From Agrococcus sp. Marseille-P2731 (GTDB lineage: Bacteria; Actinomycetota; Actinomycetes; Actinomycetales; Microbacteriaceae): DNA of 64,000 nucleotides. Made by a program: the position numbers and the translations under genes. The notes below the pieces were generated by a model that saw only the letters and a list, made by a program, of their open reading frames with translations, was not told the DNA's origin and did not search any database. The stretch lies in the NCBI RefSeq assembly GCF_900117395.1, contig NZ_FPEG01000001.1, positions 642,192-706,191 on the forward strand, given 5' to 3'. This document shows, in pieces, positions 56,795 through 64,000 of the stretch. The number at the start of each line of letters is the position of its first letter. Positions within the stretch are counted from its first letter, which is position 1.

Positions 56795-59700
56795 AGCGCC
56801 GCATCGCCGGAGCGGTCCTCGGGGGGCTCCTCGCGACCGGCGTCGTCGTCGGCGCGGTGGTGACCCCCGGCTACACCGCGCTCGAGCCGCAGCTCGACGG
56901 CTCGAGCGTCTGGATCGCGAACCCCGAGGCCGGCGCGATCGGCCTCGCGAACACCGCGAACAGCACGATCGAGCAGATCGTGCGCGTCGGCGGCGCGGAC
57001 GAGGTCTACCAGGCGGCCAGCGGCACCGTCGTCATCGACCGCGACGCCTCCACCGCGCGCGTCGTGCCCGACGGGGCGACGCAGCCCGGCCCGGCCGTGC
57101 CGATCGTCTCCGAGGCGGTCGTCGGGGTGCGCGACGACCGCATCGTCGTCACCTCGCCCGCGACCGGCGACGTCTGGCGCACGACGACCGGAGCGCTCGC
57201 CGAGGGCACGCCGCTCGGCGAGCCGGTGGTGGCGCTCGGCCGCGGGGGCGTCGCCGTGCTCGGCGAGCACGACCTGCTGGCGGCCTCACCCGGCCTCGGT
57301 CGGGTGCTGCGCGTGGATCAGGCGGGCGAGACCGTCGCCAACGACCGCGCGCCGGTGTCACCGACGGCCCCCGAGCTGCAGCTGACCGCGCTCGGGGACA
57401 CCTGGGTGCTCTACGACGCCGGCTCGGGTGTGCTCTCGACGCGCACGTGGCAGACCAGCGTCGGTGCGACCGGCGTCCGCCTGCAGCAGCCGGGCGCCGC
57501 CGAGTCCTCGGTGGTCTACGCGACCGAGGACTCGGTCGTGCGGCAGCAGCTGGGGGTCGAGCGCTCGACGGTGCTCGCGTCAGGGCCCCGCGGGGCCGCA
57601 GCGCAGCCCGTCATCGGCGAGCGGTGCGCCTTCGCGGCCTGGAGCGACGGCGCGGCGTGGCGGGCGTGCGACGGCGAGGAGCCTGTCGTGCTCGGCCTCG
57701 ACGGCGTCGCGAGCGACGCGGAGCTGCGCATCGTGCAGCGGGGGAGCGCGACCGCGGCGGTCGCGGTCGGCGGTGGCGAGGCCTGGGCGATCGACCGCGA
57801 CGGCAGCCGCATCGAGGGCTGGCGCCTCGACGAGGAGGTGCCGGAGCCCGAGGCACCGGCCGACGGCGAGACCGTCGAGGAGACCGTGGAGGCCGACCCG
57901 CAGCCGCCGGTCGCGGTCGACGACGACCTCGGCGCGAGACCGGGCGCCGTGACGGTGCTGCCCGTGCTCCTGAACGACAGCGACGCCAACGGCGACCCCA
58001 TCGTCATCACGGATGCGAGCGTCGACCGTCAGGACGCAGCGGTCTCGGTCATGCCGGATGGGCGCGGCATCCGCTTCGAGGCGCCCGAGGAGGGCGACGC
58101 TGTCGTCCGCTACGAGATCTCCGACGGCGTCGAGACCGCGACCGCGACCGCGTACGTCTCCACGCGCGCCGGCAACGAGCCCCCGGAGCTCGTGCGCCCG
58201 CTGCAGGCGACGCTCGAGGCCGGCGGCGAGATCGTGCTGGACGCGCTCGACGGCTGGGTCGACCCCGATGGCGACGCGCTCGCGGTGGTGCGCGCAGAGG
58301 CGGAGGCGCCCGACCGCGTCACGGTGCGCTCCGACGGCAGGCTCGAGTTCAGGGACGGGCTCGCCGGCGCCCAGCGCGAGGTGCTCGTGACGGTCACGGA
58401 CGGCACCGAGGAGACCACCGAGCCCATCGCGCTCACCGTGCACGCCGGTGCCGTGCCGATCGCGGCACAGCCCGTCACGGCCGTGACGAGGGTCGGGCAG
58501 GAGCTCGTGCTCGAGCCGCTGCTCGCCGCGCGCGGCGGCGCCGGTGCGCTCAGCCTGCACAACGTCGTGCGCGACGACCTGCCGGTCGAGCCCGACTTCT
58601 CCGACGGCACCATCCGCGTCACGCCCACCGAGCCCGGCACCCTGCGCTTCACCTACGTCGTCACGGACGGCACCTCCACCATGGACGGGCGCGTCGTCGT
58701 GCAGGTGCTCGAGGGCACCGACGCCTCCTCCGCACCCGTGACCCGGCCGCTCCGCGCCTCGGTGCCGTCCATCAGCACGGTCGAGCTCGACGTCGACGAC
58801 CTCGCCTTCGACCCCGCCGGCGGCGTCGTCGCGCTCACCACCGCATCCGCCGACTCCGACGCGGTCCGCGCCGAGGTGCTCGACGGCGAGCGGCTGCGCC
58901 TCGCGCTCGCCGACGACCTCGACGGCGAGGCGAGCGTCGAGTACACCGTCACGAACGGCATCGCGACCTCGATCGGCTCGCTGCAGGTGTCGCAGGCGGG
59001 CGGTGCGACGGTGCAGCCGCCCATCGCGCGCGACGACGTCGTCACGGTGCGGCCGGGCGGCCTGGTCGAGATCCCGGTGCTCGCGAACGACGAGCAGCCC
59101 GACGGCCTCCCGATCGCGCTCGATCCGCAGCTGGTCTCGGCGCCGGAGGCGGGGCTGCTCTTCGTCGACGGCGATCGGATGCGCTACGTCGCGGGCAGCG
59201 AGCCCGGCACGTTCACGGCCGCCTACAGCGTGCGCGGCCCCGACGGCCAGACGGCCAGCGCCGAGGTGACCCTGCGGGTGATCGACGCCGCCGAGCGCAC
59301 GAACGCGGCGCCGGTCGCGCCGACGGTCGAGGCGCGCGTGGTGGCGGGCGCGAGCGTCGACCTCGCCATCCCGCTCTCGCACGCCGACCCCAACGGCGAC
59401 CCCGTGCAGCTGCTCGGGCCCTCGACCGCGCCGGCTCGCGGCTTCGTCACCCAGCAGGGCTCGACCCTGCGCTACCAGGCGGGCGAGGTGTCGCCCGGCA
59501 GCGACGAGTTCCGCTATCGCATCGTCGACGAGCCGGGCGCGGTCGCCGAGGGCGTGGTGCGCATCACGGTCGTCGAGCAGGGGCCCGCGCTGCCCCCGGT
59601 GCTCGGCGCCGATGAGGCGCGGATGCGGCCGGACTCGACGCTCGTCGTCCCGGTGCTCGACAACGACAGCGACCCCGCGGGCCTCCCGCTCGAGATCGTG

Positions 59701-62511
59701 GGCGTGGAGGCCGCCACGGCCGGAGCCACGGCCGAGGTGCGCGACGACGCGGTGCTGGTGACGGCGGGCGCCGCGACGACCGACATCGGCGTGCTCGTGA
59801 CGGTCGAGAACTCCGCCGGCACGCAGTCGACCAGCTGGCTGCGCGTCGATGTCGACGAAGCCGCGCCTCCGCCGCCGCCGGATCTCGCCGACGTGCAGGT
59901 CGCCATCCAGTCGATCGCCGACGGGGGCACCGTCGTGATCGATCCGCTCGCTCAGGCCTCGGTCCGCGACGGCCGCGCCGATGTGCTCGAGGCCGCCCTG
60001 CCGCTCGCGACCGACGGCGTCGAGCTGCGGGAGGACGGCGCGATCGAGGTCGCGGTCACGGAGCGCACGCGCTTCGTGCCCTACGCGGTCGCCCGCACCG
60101 ACGACCCCTCGGCGGTCGGCACGGCGGTCATCGCCGTGCCGGGCCGCGCCGATGCGCTCCCGCAGCTGCGACCCGGCGTCGCCCCGCTGGTCGTGCAGTC
60201 GGGTGAGGCGCTCGAGATCCCGATCGACGACGTCGTCGTCACGGTCGACGGCGAGGGCGCGATCATCACCGACGCCAGCAGCGTCGTCGCCTTCCCGACC
60301 GACGGCACGAACCCCGTCATCGACGAGCGCACGCTCCGCTTCGTCCCGCAGGCTGGCTACTACGGGCCGGCATCCATCACCTTCGAGGTCACCGACGGCG
60401 ACAGCCGGACGGACGAGGATGGGCGCGTCGGCACGATCGTGCTGCCGATCGACGTCGTCGCCGGCAGCGACGTGCCGCTCAGCGTGCTGGGGACCTTCGT
60501 GCAGCTCGAGTCCGGCGCGGAGCGGGAGATCGACCTGACGCGCATCACGAGGACACCGGACGCCGAACGGCTGGCCGGTGCCACCTGGACGATCGCGGGC
60601 GCCACGCCGCCGGGGTTCCGCGCGACGCTGCAGGGCTCGACGCTGCGGGTGGCCGCGCTGCCGGGGACGCCGGCCGGCACGGTCGCCGACCTGCGGATCG
60701 GCGTGCGCGACGCGGCCGGTGCGGGAGAAGGAGGCGTCGTGCGCCTCGCGACCATCACCTCCACGAAGCCGCTGGTCGCGCCGCTGCCCGACGCGGTGAC
60801 CGTGCAGCGCGGCGCGAGCGCGACGGTGCTGCCGCTGGAGAACGACGCCGCATCCAACCCCTTCCCCGCCCCGCTGCGCATCGCTGCGCTCAGCGAGGAG
60901 GGGGCCGCTGCCCGCGGCGTCAGCGCGGAGCAGCGCGGCGAGGCCGTCACCGTCTCGGTCGCCAGCGACGCGGAGATCGGTACGACCTTCGTGCGGGTGC
61001 TCGTGCTGGACGCCACCCTCGATCCCGCGCGCGGCGTCTGGAGCCCGATCTCGGTCACGGTGCAGGACCGGCCCGAGCCACCCGCCCCGCCCGTGCAGGC
61101 GTTCGGGGAGCACGTCGACGGCGTCGTCACCATGACGATCGACCCACCCGCGGCGAACGGCAGCCCGATCACGGGCTACCGCCTCGTCGGCGACGGTGTC
61201 TCCTACCCGTGCGGGAGCGAGCCGCGCTGCCGCATCGAGGGTCTGCCCGCGGGCGTCGAGCTGCGGCTGCGCGCGATCGCGACCAACGCGCTCGGGGACA
61301 GCGACCAGTCCGCGCCCTCGGAGCCGGTGCACGCCGACCGCCGCCCCGCCGCCGTGCGCGGCGTGGCAGCAGCGCCCGCGACGGAGCCCGGCTCCGTGCG
61401 CGTGACGTGGCAGCCGGTGCCGCAGCCCCAGGGCGGCACCCCTGTCGAGGGCTACCTCGTGCGCATCACGGGCGACGGCGCCGACCGCATCGTGCGGGTC
61501 GGCGCGGGCGAGCGTGCCGCGGTGGTGCGCGAGCTGACGCCCGGCCGCGCCTACGGCATCGCGGTCGCGGCGGTGAACGACGCCGGGGTGCCCGACGAGG
61601 GCTGGCGCTGGCCCGCCGCGCCCGTGCCCTTCACCGCGGTCGGCGAGCCCTCGACGACCCCGGTGCTGCTCACCGGTCGCACCGCAGGCACGGTGACGGC
61701 GAGCTGGTCGGCCGTCGACGCCGGCGGCGCTGCGGCGGTGGGCTACACGATGCGGATCGTGCCGGTCGCCGACATCGCGGACCTCCAGTGCACGAGCACC
61801 GGGACGGGCACGCCCGCGGGCGCGGCGGCCCGCACCGGAACGCTGGCGGTGGAGGAGGGGACCCGAGTGGTCGTCGCGGTCATCGCCGACAACGGCTGGC
61901 ACTGCTCCGTCTCCACCTCCGAGCCCATCTTCGGCAAGCCGTCGCCGGTCGCCGCAGCGGAGGTGCGGGTCAGCGCCGGTGCGGCACAGGTGCACGACGA
62001 CGCCCTGGACCTGCAGCTGACCGCGGTCCCGGCGCTGCCCTCCGGCCAGTGGTTCGAGGCCCGCGTGCGCCAGTCGCCGCAGGCGACGCAGCCGGTGTGG
62101 GTGCGCGTGGGCCAGGGGGACTTCCTGACACCGACGACCACCTCCTTCGTCTACGGCCGCGACGCATCCGTCGACGTGCGCGTGTGCGCGCCCGCAGGTG
62201 CGGGCTCGACCCCCAACTGCTCGGACCCGACCGCCGTCGGCACAGCGATGCCGCTGCGCCTGCGCGCCGCGGTCGAGTCGTGCGTGCCGCTCGCACCGCT
62301 CGGCGCGACCAGCCCGACGAACGCCGCCGGAGCGATCGACAGCGAGGTCGTGGCCTCGTATCGCGTCGGCGGGATCTGGAGCGCGGAGCAGCCGGCGAGC
62401 GAGCCCGTACCGGCGGGGGCGACGCAGGTGCGAGCGACGGGCGTCGTAACCTATCGGGAGTCCGGGCCCCACCGGGACCCCACCCCGACCGTCTCGGGGT
62501 GCGGGCTGTGA
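56791..62511 (+). CDS. Giant secreted Ig-like/FN3 repeat protein
   Basis: A 1906-residue protein with an N-terminal signal or anchor (AGAVLGGLLATGVVVGAVV). Residues about 40-360 look like a beta-propeller. About eleven Ig/cadherin-like repeats of some 93 residues follow (NDSDANGDP or close variants, starting near base 57900), then about three FN3 domains (bases 61080-61960; for example SPITGYRLVGDG) and a cysteine-containing end TVSGCGL. No LPXTG or C-terminal membrane helix is seen. It is coupled to the kinase gene (GTGA), so the two may act together at the surface. Confidence 0.85.
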   Translation: MKRRIAGAVLGGLLATGVVVGAVVTPGYTALEPQLDGSSVWIANPEAGAIGLANTANSTIEQIVRVGGADEVYQAASGTVVIDRDASTARVVPDGATQPGPAVPIVSEAVVGVRDDRIVVTSPATGDVWRTTTGALAEGTPLGEPVVALGRGGVAVLGEHDLLAASPGLGRVLRVDQAGETVANDRAPVSPTAPELQLTALGDTWVLYDAGSGVLSTRTWQTSVGATGVRLQQPGAAESSVVYATEDSVVRQQLGVERSTVLASGPRGAAAQPVIGERCAFAAWSDGAAWRACDGEEPVVLGLDGVASDAELRIVQRGSATAAVAVGGGEAWAIDRDGSRIEGWRLDEEVPEPEAPADGETVEETVEADPQPPVAVDDDLGARPGAVTVLPVLLNDSDANGDPIVITDASVDRQDAAVSVMPDGRGIRFEAPEEGDAVVRYEISDGVETATATAYVSTRAGNEPPELVRPLQATLEAGGEIVLDALDGWVDPDGDALAVVRAEAEAPDRVTVRSDGRLEFRDGLAGAQREVLVTVTDGTEETTEPIALTVHAGAVPIAAQPVTAVTRVGQELVLEPLLAARGGAGALSLHNVVRDDLPVEPDFSDGTIRVTPTEPGTLRFTYVVTDGTSTMDGRVVVQVLEGTDASSAPVTRPLRASVPSISTVELDVDDLAFDPAGGVVALTTASADSDAVRAEVLDGERLRLALADDLDGEASVEYTVTNGIATSIGSLQVSQAGGATVQPPIARDDVVTVRPGGLVEIPVLANDEQPDGLPIALDPQLVSAPEAGLLFVDGDRMRYVAGSEPGTFTAAYSVRGPDGQTASAEVTLRVIDAAERTNAAPVAPTVEARVVAGASVDLAIPLSHADPNGDPVQLLGPSTAPARGFVTQQGSTLRYQAGEVSPGSDEFRYRIVDEPGAVAEGVVRITVVEQGPALPPVLGADEARMRPDSTLVVPVLDNDSDPAGLPLEIVGVEAATAGATAEVRDDAVLVTAGAATTDIGVLVTVENSAGTQSTSWLRVDVDEAAPPPPPDLADVQVAIQSIADGGTVVIDPLAQASVRDGRADVLEAALPLATDGVELREDGAIEVAVTERTRFVPYAVARTDDPSAVGTAVIAVPGRADALPQLRPGVAPLVVQSGEALEIPIDDVVVTVDGEGAIITDASSVVAFPTDGTNPVIDERTLRFVPQAGYYGPASITFEVTDGDSRTDEDGRVGTIVLPIDVVAGSDVPLSVLGTFVQLESGAEREIDLTRITRTPDAERLAGATWTIAGATPPGFRATLQGSTLRVAALPGTPAGTVADLRIGVRDAAGAGEGGVVRLATITSTKPLVAPLPDAVTVQRGASATVLPLENDAASNPFPAPLRIAALSEEGAAARGVSAEQRGEAVTVSVASDAEIGTTFVRVLVLDATLDPARGVWSPISVTVQDRPEPPAPPVQAFGEHVDGVVTMTIDPPAANGSPITGYRLVGDGVSYPCGSEPRCRIEGLPAGVELRLRAIATNALGDSDQSAPSEPVHADRRPAAVRGVAAAPATEPGSVRVTWQPVPQPQGGTPVEGYLVRITGDGADRIVRVGAGERAAVVRELTPGRAYGIAVAAVNDAGVPDEGWRWPAAPVPFTAVGEPSTTPVLLTGRTAGTVTASWSAVDAGGAAAVGYTMRIVPVADIADLQCTSTGTGTPAGAAARTGTLAVEEGTRVVVAVIADNGWHCSVSTSEPIFGKPSPVAAAEVRVSAGAAQVHDDALDLQLTAVPALPSGQWFEARVRQSPQATQPVWVRVGQGDFLTPTTTSFVYGRDASVDVRVCAPAGAGSTPNCSDPTAVGTAMPLRLRAAVESCVPLAPLGATSPTNAAGAIDSEVVASYRVGGIWSAEQPASEPVPAGATQVRATGVVTYRESGPHRDPTPTVSGCGL

Positions 62512-62528
62512 GCAGGGAGGAACCCGCC

Positions 62529-63479
62529 GTGAGCGTCGATGTCTCGAGCATCCAGGAGCTGGCCGAGCACGTCGTCGACCGGGTCGAGCGCGTGCTGGTC
62601 GGCAAGCCTCTCGCGGTGCAGCTCTCGCTCACCGCGATGCTGAGCCACGGCCACCTGCTCATCGAGGACAACCCGGGCACCGGGAAGACCTCGCTCGCCC
62701 GTGCGCTCGCCGCCACGATCGACGGCTCGGCGAGCCGCATCCAGTTCACCCCCGACCTGCTGCCGGGCGACATCACGGGCATGAGCGTCTGGAGCCAGGG
62801 CCGGGGCGAGTTCGAGTATCGGCAGGGACCGGTCTTCGCCAACATCGTGCTGGCCGACGAGATCAACCGCGCGAGCCCCAAGACGCAGTCGGCGCTGCTC
62901 GAGGTGATGCAGGAGGGGCAGGTCACCGTCGACGGCGTCGCGCACCCGGTGCCGAAGCCGTTCATGGTCATCGGCACCCAGAACCCCATCGAGCACGCCG
63001 GCACCTACCAGCTGCCGGAGGCGCAGCTCGACCGCTTCGCCCTCAAGGCGTCCATCGGCTACCCCGACCACGCCTCGACGCTGCGCATCCTGACCGAGTC
63101 GGGCACGGCGGTGCTGCCGGAGGACATCGAGCCGGTGACGGATGCGGCGGCGATCCAGGCGATGGCCGCCGCGATCCGCACGGTGCACGTCGAGGCTTCC
63201 ATCGTCGACTACGTCGCGCGCCTGGTCGAGGCCACGCGCGAGGCCGACGAGGTGCGGCTGGGCGTCTCGGTGCGCGGCGCGCTCGCGCTCGTGCGGACCG
63301 CGCGAGCGTGGGCGGCCATCCACGGCCGCGACTACGTCACGCCCGACGACGTCAAGGCGCTCGCCGTGCCGGCGCTCGCGCACCGGCTGGTGCTGCAGCC
63401 CGAGGCGGAGTTCGACGACGTGCGCCCCGAGAGCATCGTGCAGCAGCTCATGCTGACCGTCGCGCCGCCGCGGCGCTGA
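62529..63479 (+). CDS. MoxR-family AAA+ ATPase
   Basis: A 316-residue AAA+ chaperone-like ATPase. Walker A is EDNPGTGKTSLA, Walker B VLADEINRASPKTQ, sensor 1 VIGTQNPIEHAGTYQLPEAQLDRF. MoxR proteins usually work with DUF58 and VWA or transglutaminase proteins to mature or assemble envelope proteins; a DUF58 gene follows. GTG 62529 has GGGAGG at the right distance; GTG 62508, overlapping the preceding stop, is an alternative. Confidence 0.93.
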   Translation: MSVDVSSIQELAEHVVDRVERVLVGKPLAVQLSLTAMLSHGHLLIEDNPGTGKTSLARALAATIDGSASRIQFTPDLLPGDITGMSVWSQGRGEFEYRQGPVFANIVLADEINRASPKTQSALLEVMQEGQVTVDGVAHPVPKPFMVIGTQNPIEHAGTYQLPEAQLDRFALKASIGYPDHASTLRILTESGTAVLPEDIEPVTDAAAIQAMAAAIRTVHVEASIVDYVARLVEATREADEVRLGVSVRGALALVRTARAWAAIHGRDYVTPDDVKALAVPALAHRLVLQPEAEFDDVRPESIVQQLMLTVAPPRR

Positions 63480-63539
63480 TCGCGATGCCCGTCGCCCCGA
63501 TGCTCGCGCCGCCGAGCCGCCGCTGAGAGCGGCACCGCC

Positions 63540-64000
63540 ATGCCGACGCTGCGAGCCGCGCTGAGCGCGATCACCCCCTGGGGGTGGACGCTGCTCGTGA
63601 CCGTCGCAGCCGGCCTCGTGCTGGCCGGCGCGCTCGGCTGGGCCGAGGGGCTCGTCGCGGCGGTCGCCGCTGCCGTCGTGCTGCTCGCCGCCGTGCCGTG
63701 GATCATCGGCGAGCGCTGGGCGCGAGCCCGGATCGGCCTGAGCGCCGAGCGCGTGCCGGTCGGTGCCGACGCCCTCGCGCTCGTCGAGGTCTCTCGGCCG
63801 ACGCGAGCGGCGACCCCGAGCCAGGTCGACCTCGACGTGGGCGGGGTGGAGGCCGTGCTCGAGATCCCGCCCATCGAGGTGGGCGGGCGCCTGGTGCGCT
63901 CCGTGCCCCTCGACACCTCGCGCCGCGGCCTGCGAACGGTCGGGCCCGCCACCATCATGCGCACCGACCCCTTCGGCGCGCTCGAGCGGCGGCACCGACT
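63540..64000 (+). CDS. DUF58-type membrane protein, N-terminal part
   Basis: The frame from ATG 63540 is open to the window edge (153 codons). It begins with two hydrophobic helices (PWGWTLLVTVAAGLVLAGALG and VAAVAAAVVLLAAVPWII) and continues into a beta-rich region ending RTDPFGALERRHR, where DPFGL-type sequence is a DUF58 hallmark. Together with the preceding MoxR gene this fits the conserved MoxR-DUF58 pair. The rest lies outside the window. Confidence 0.8.
   Translation, partial: MPTLRAALSAITPWGWTLLVTVAAGLVLAGALGWAEGLVAAVAAAVVLLAAVPWIIGERWARARIGLSAERVPVGADALALVEVSRPTRAATPSQVDLDVGGVEAVLEIPPIEVGGRLVRSVPLDTSRRGLRTVGPATIMRTDPFGALERRHR

Noticed and set aside
57580-62472. A 1630-codon open frame antisense to the giant Ig/FN3 gene
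   Set aside because: Its translation is Arg/Ala/Asp-rich nonsense, as expected from the complement of GC-rich codons; the plus frame has recognisable domains, a signal peptide and a coupled start.

Overview
This window reads as chromosomal DNA of a high-GC actinobacterium, most likely a Microbacteriaceae member (Agrococcus-like is a guess from overall style, not a demonstrated assignment). Supporting signs are the very high GC, third-position G/C codons, ATGA/GTGA/TGATG coupled genes, GTP-type PEP carboxykinase beside a RamB-like regulator, an MshA-type glycosyltransferase (mycothiol), a CsoR copper regulon, and the actinobacterial gene order argS-lysA-hom-thrC-thrB-rho-prfA-prmC-sua5-wecA-atpI-atpBEFHAGDC. 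No phage, transposase, CRISPR array or rRNA is visible.

Layout. 1-8.3 kb: end of an unidentified gene, an amidase, an HEXXH protein, an MshA-like glycosyltransferase, a PspA/TPM-domain pair, and an ECF sigma factor with a membrane partner. 8.3-9.65 kb: a DUF559-type (PD-(D/E)xK-like) nuclease gene bracketed by two related palindromic elements, the second a perfect 37-bp inverted repeat. 9.7-19.5 kb: pckG and its divergent ramB-like regulator, a catalytically dead arsenate-reductase-like protein, a copA/copZ/csoR copper locus with two CsoR-type operators, two TetR regulators, tRNA-Arg(CCG), and a transglutaminase-like protein. 19.5-31 kb: a lipoprotein, argS, a 3-methyladenine DNA glycosylase, lysA-hom-thrC-thrB, rho (with a 367-residue disordered head) and prfA. 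31-35.7 kb: an accessory block inside the otherwise conserved order, holding a frameshifted MFS exporter, a small PLDc_N protein, a P-loop kinase-like gene, a guanidine-III riboswitch controlling a paired SMR exporter, cysK-cysE, and tandem intergenic repeats. 35.7-46.6 kb: prmC, sua5, wecA, atpI-like, the complete F1Fo ATP synthase operon and yaaA. 46.6-54.5 kb: a TfoX-N protein, an aldo/keto reductase, two LCP lipoproteins in tandem, gamma-glutamyltransferase, a DUF4192 protein and an SQR-like flavoprotein lacking its redox cysteines. 54.6-64 kb: a coupled locus of PP2C phosphatase, membrane Ser/Thr kinase, a 1906-residue Ig/FN3 surface protein, MoxR ATPase and a DUF58 protein cut by the window end.

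How parts work together. The lysine/threonine cluster is coupled by ATGA overlaps; the ATP synthase genes follow lipid-carrier glycan and translation-termination genes. Copper sensing (csoR), chaperoning (copZ) and export (copA) form one regulon. The guanidine riboswitch senses the substrate of the exporter pair it precedes. At the right end, a kinase/phosphatase pair is translationally coupled to a huge extracellular protein and the MoxR-DUF58 machinery, suggesting an envelope-sensing module.

A feature running through the window is leaderless transcription: at least 14 genes have a TANNNT-like -10 hexamer exactly six bases before the start codon. This helped to fix several starts.

Most promising for follow-up: the nuclease gene flanked by palindromes, the two pseudoenzymes (arsenate reductase-like and SQR-like), the guanidine-III switch with its exporter pair, the Rho variant without a visible Rho_N domain, and the kinase-linked giant surface protein.
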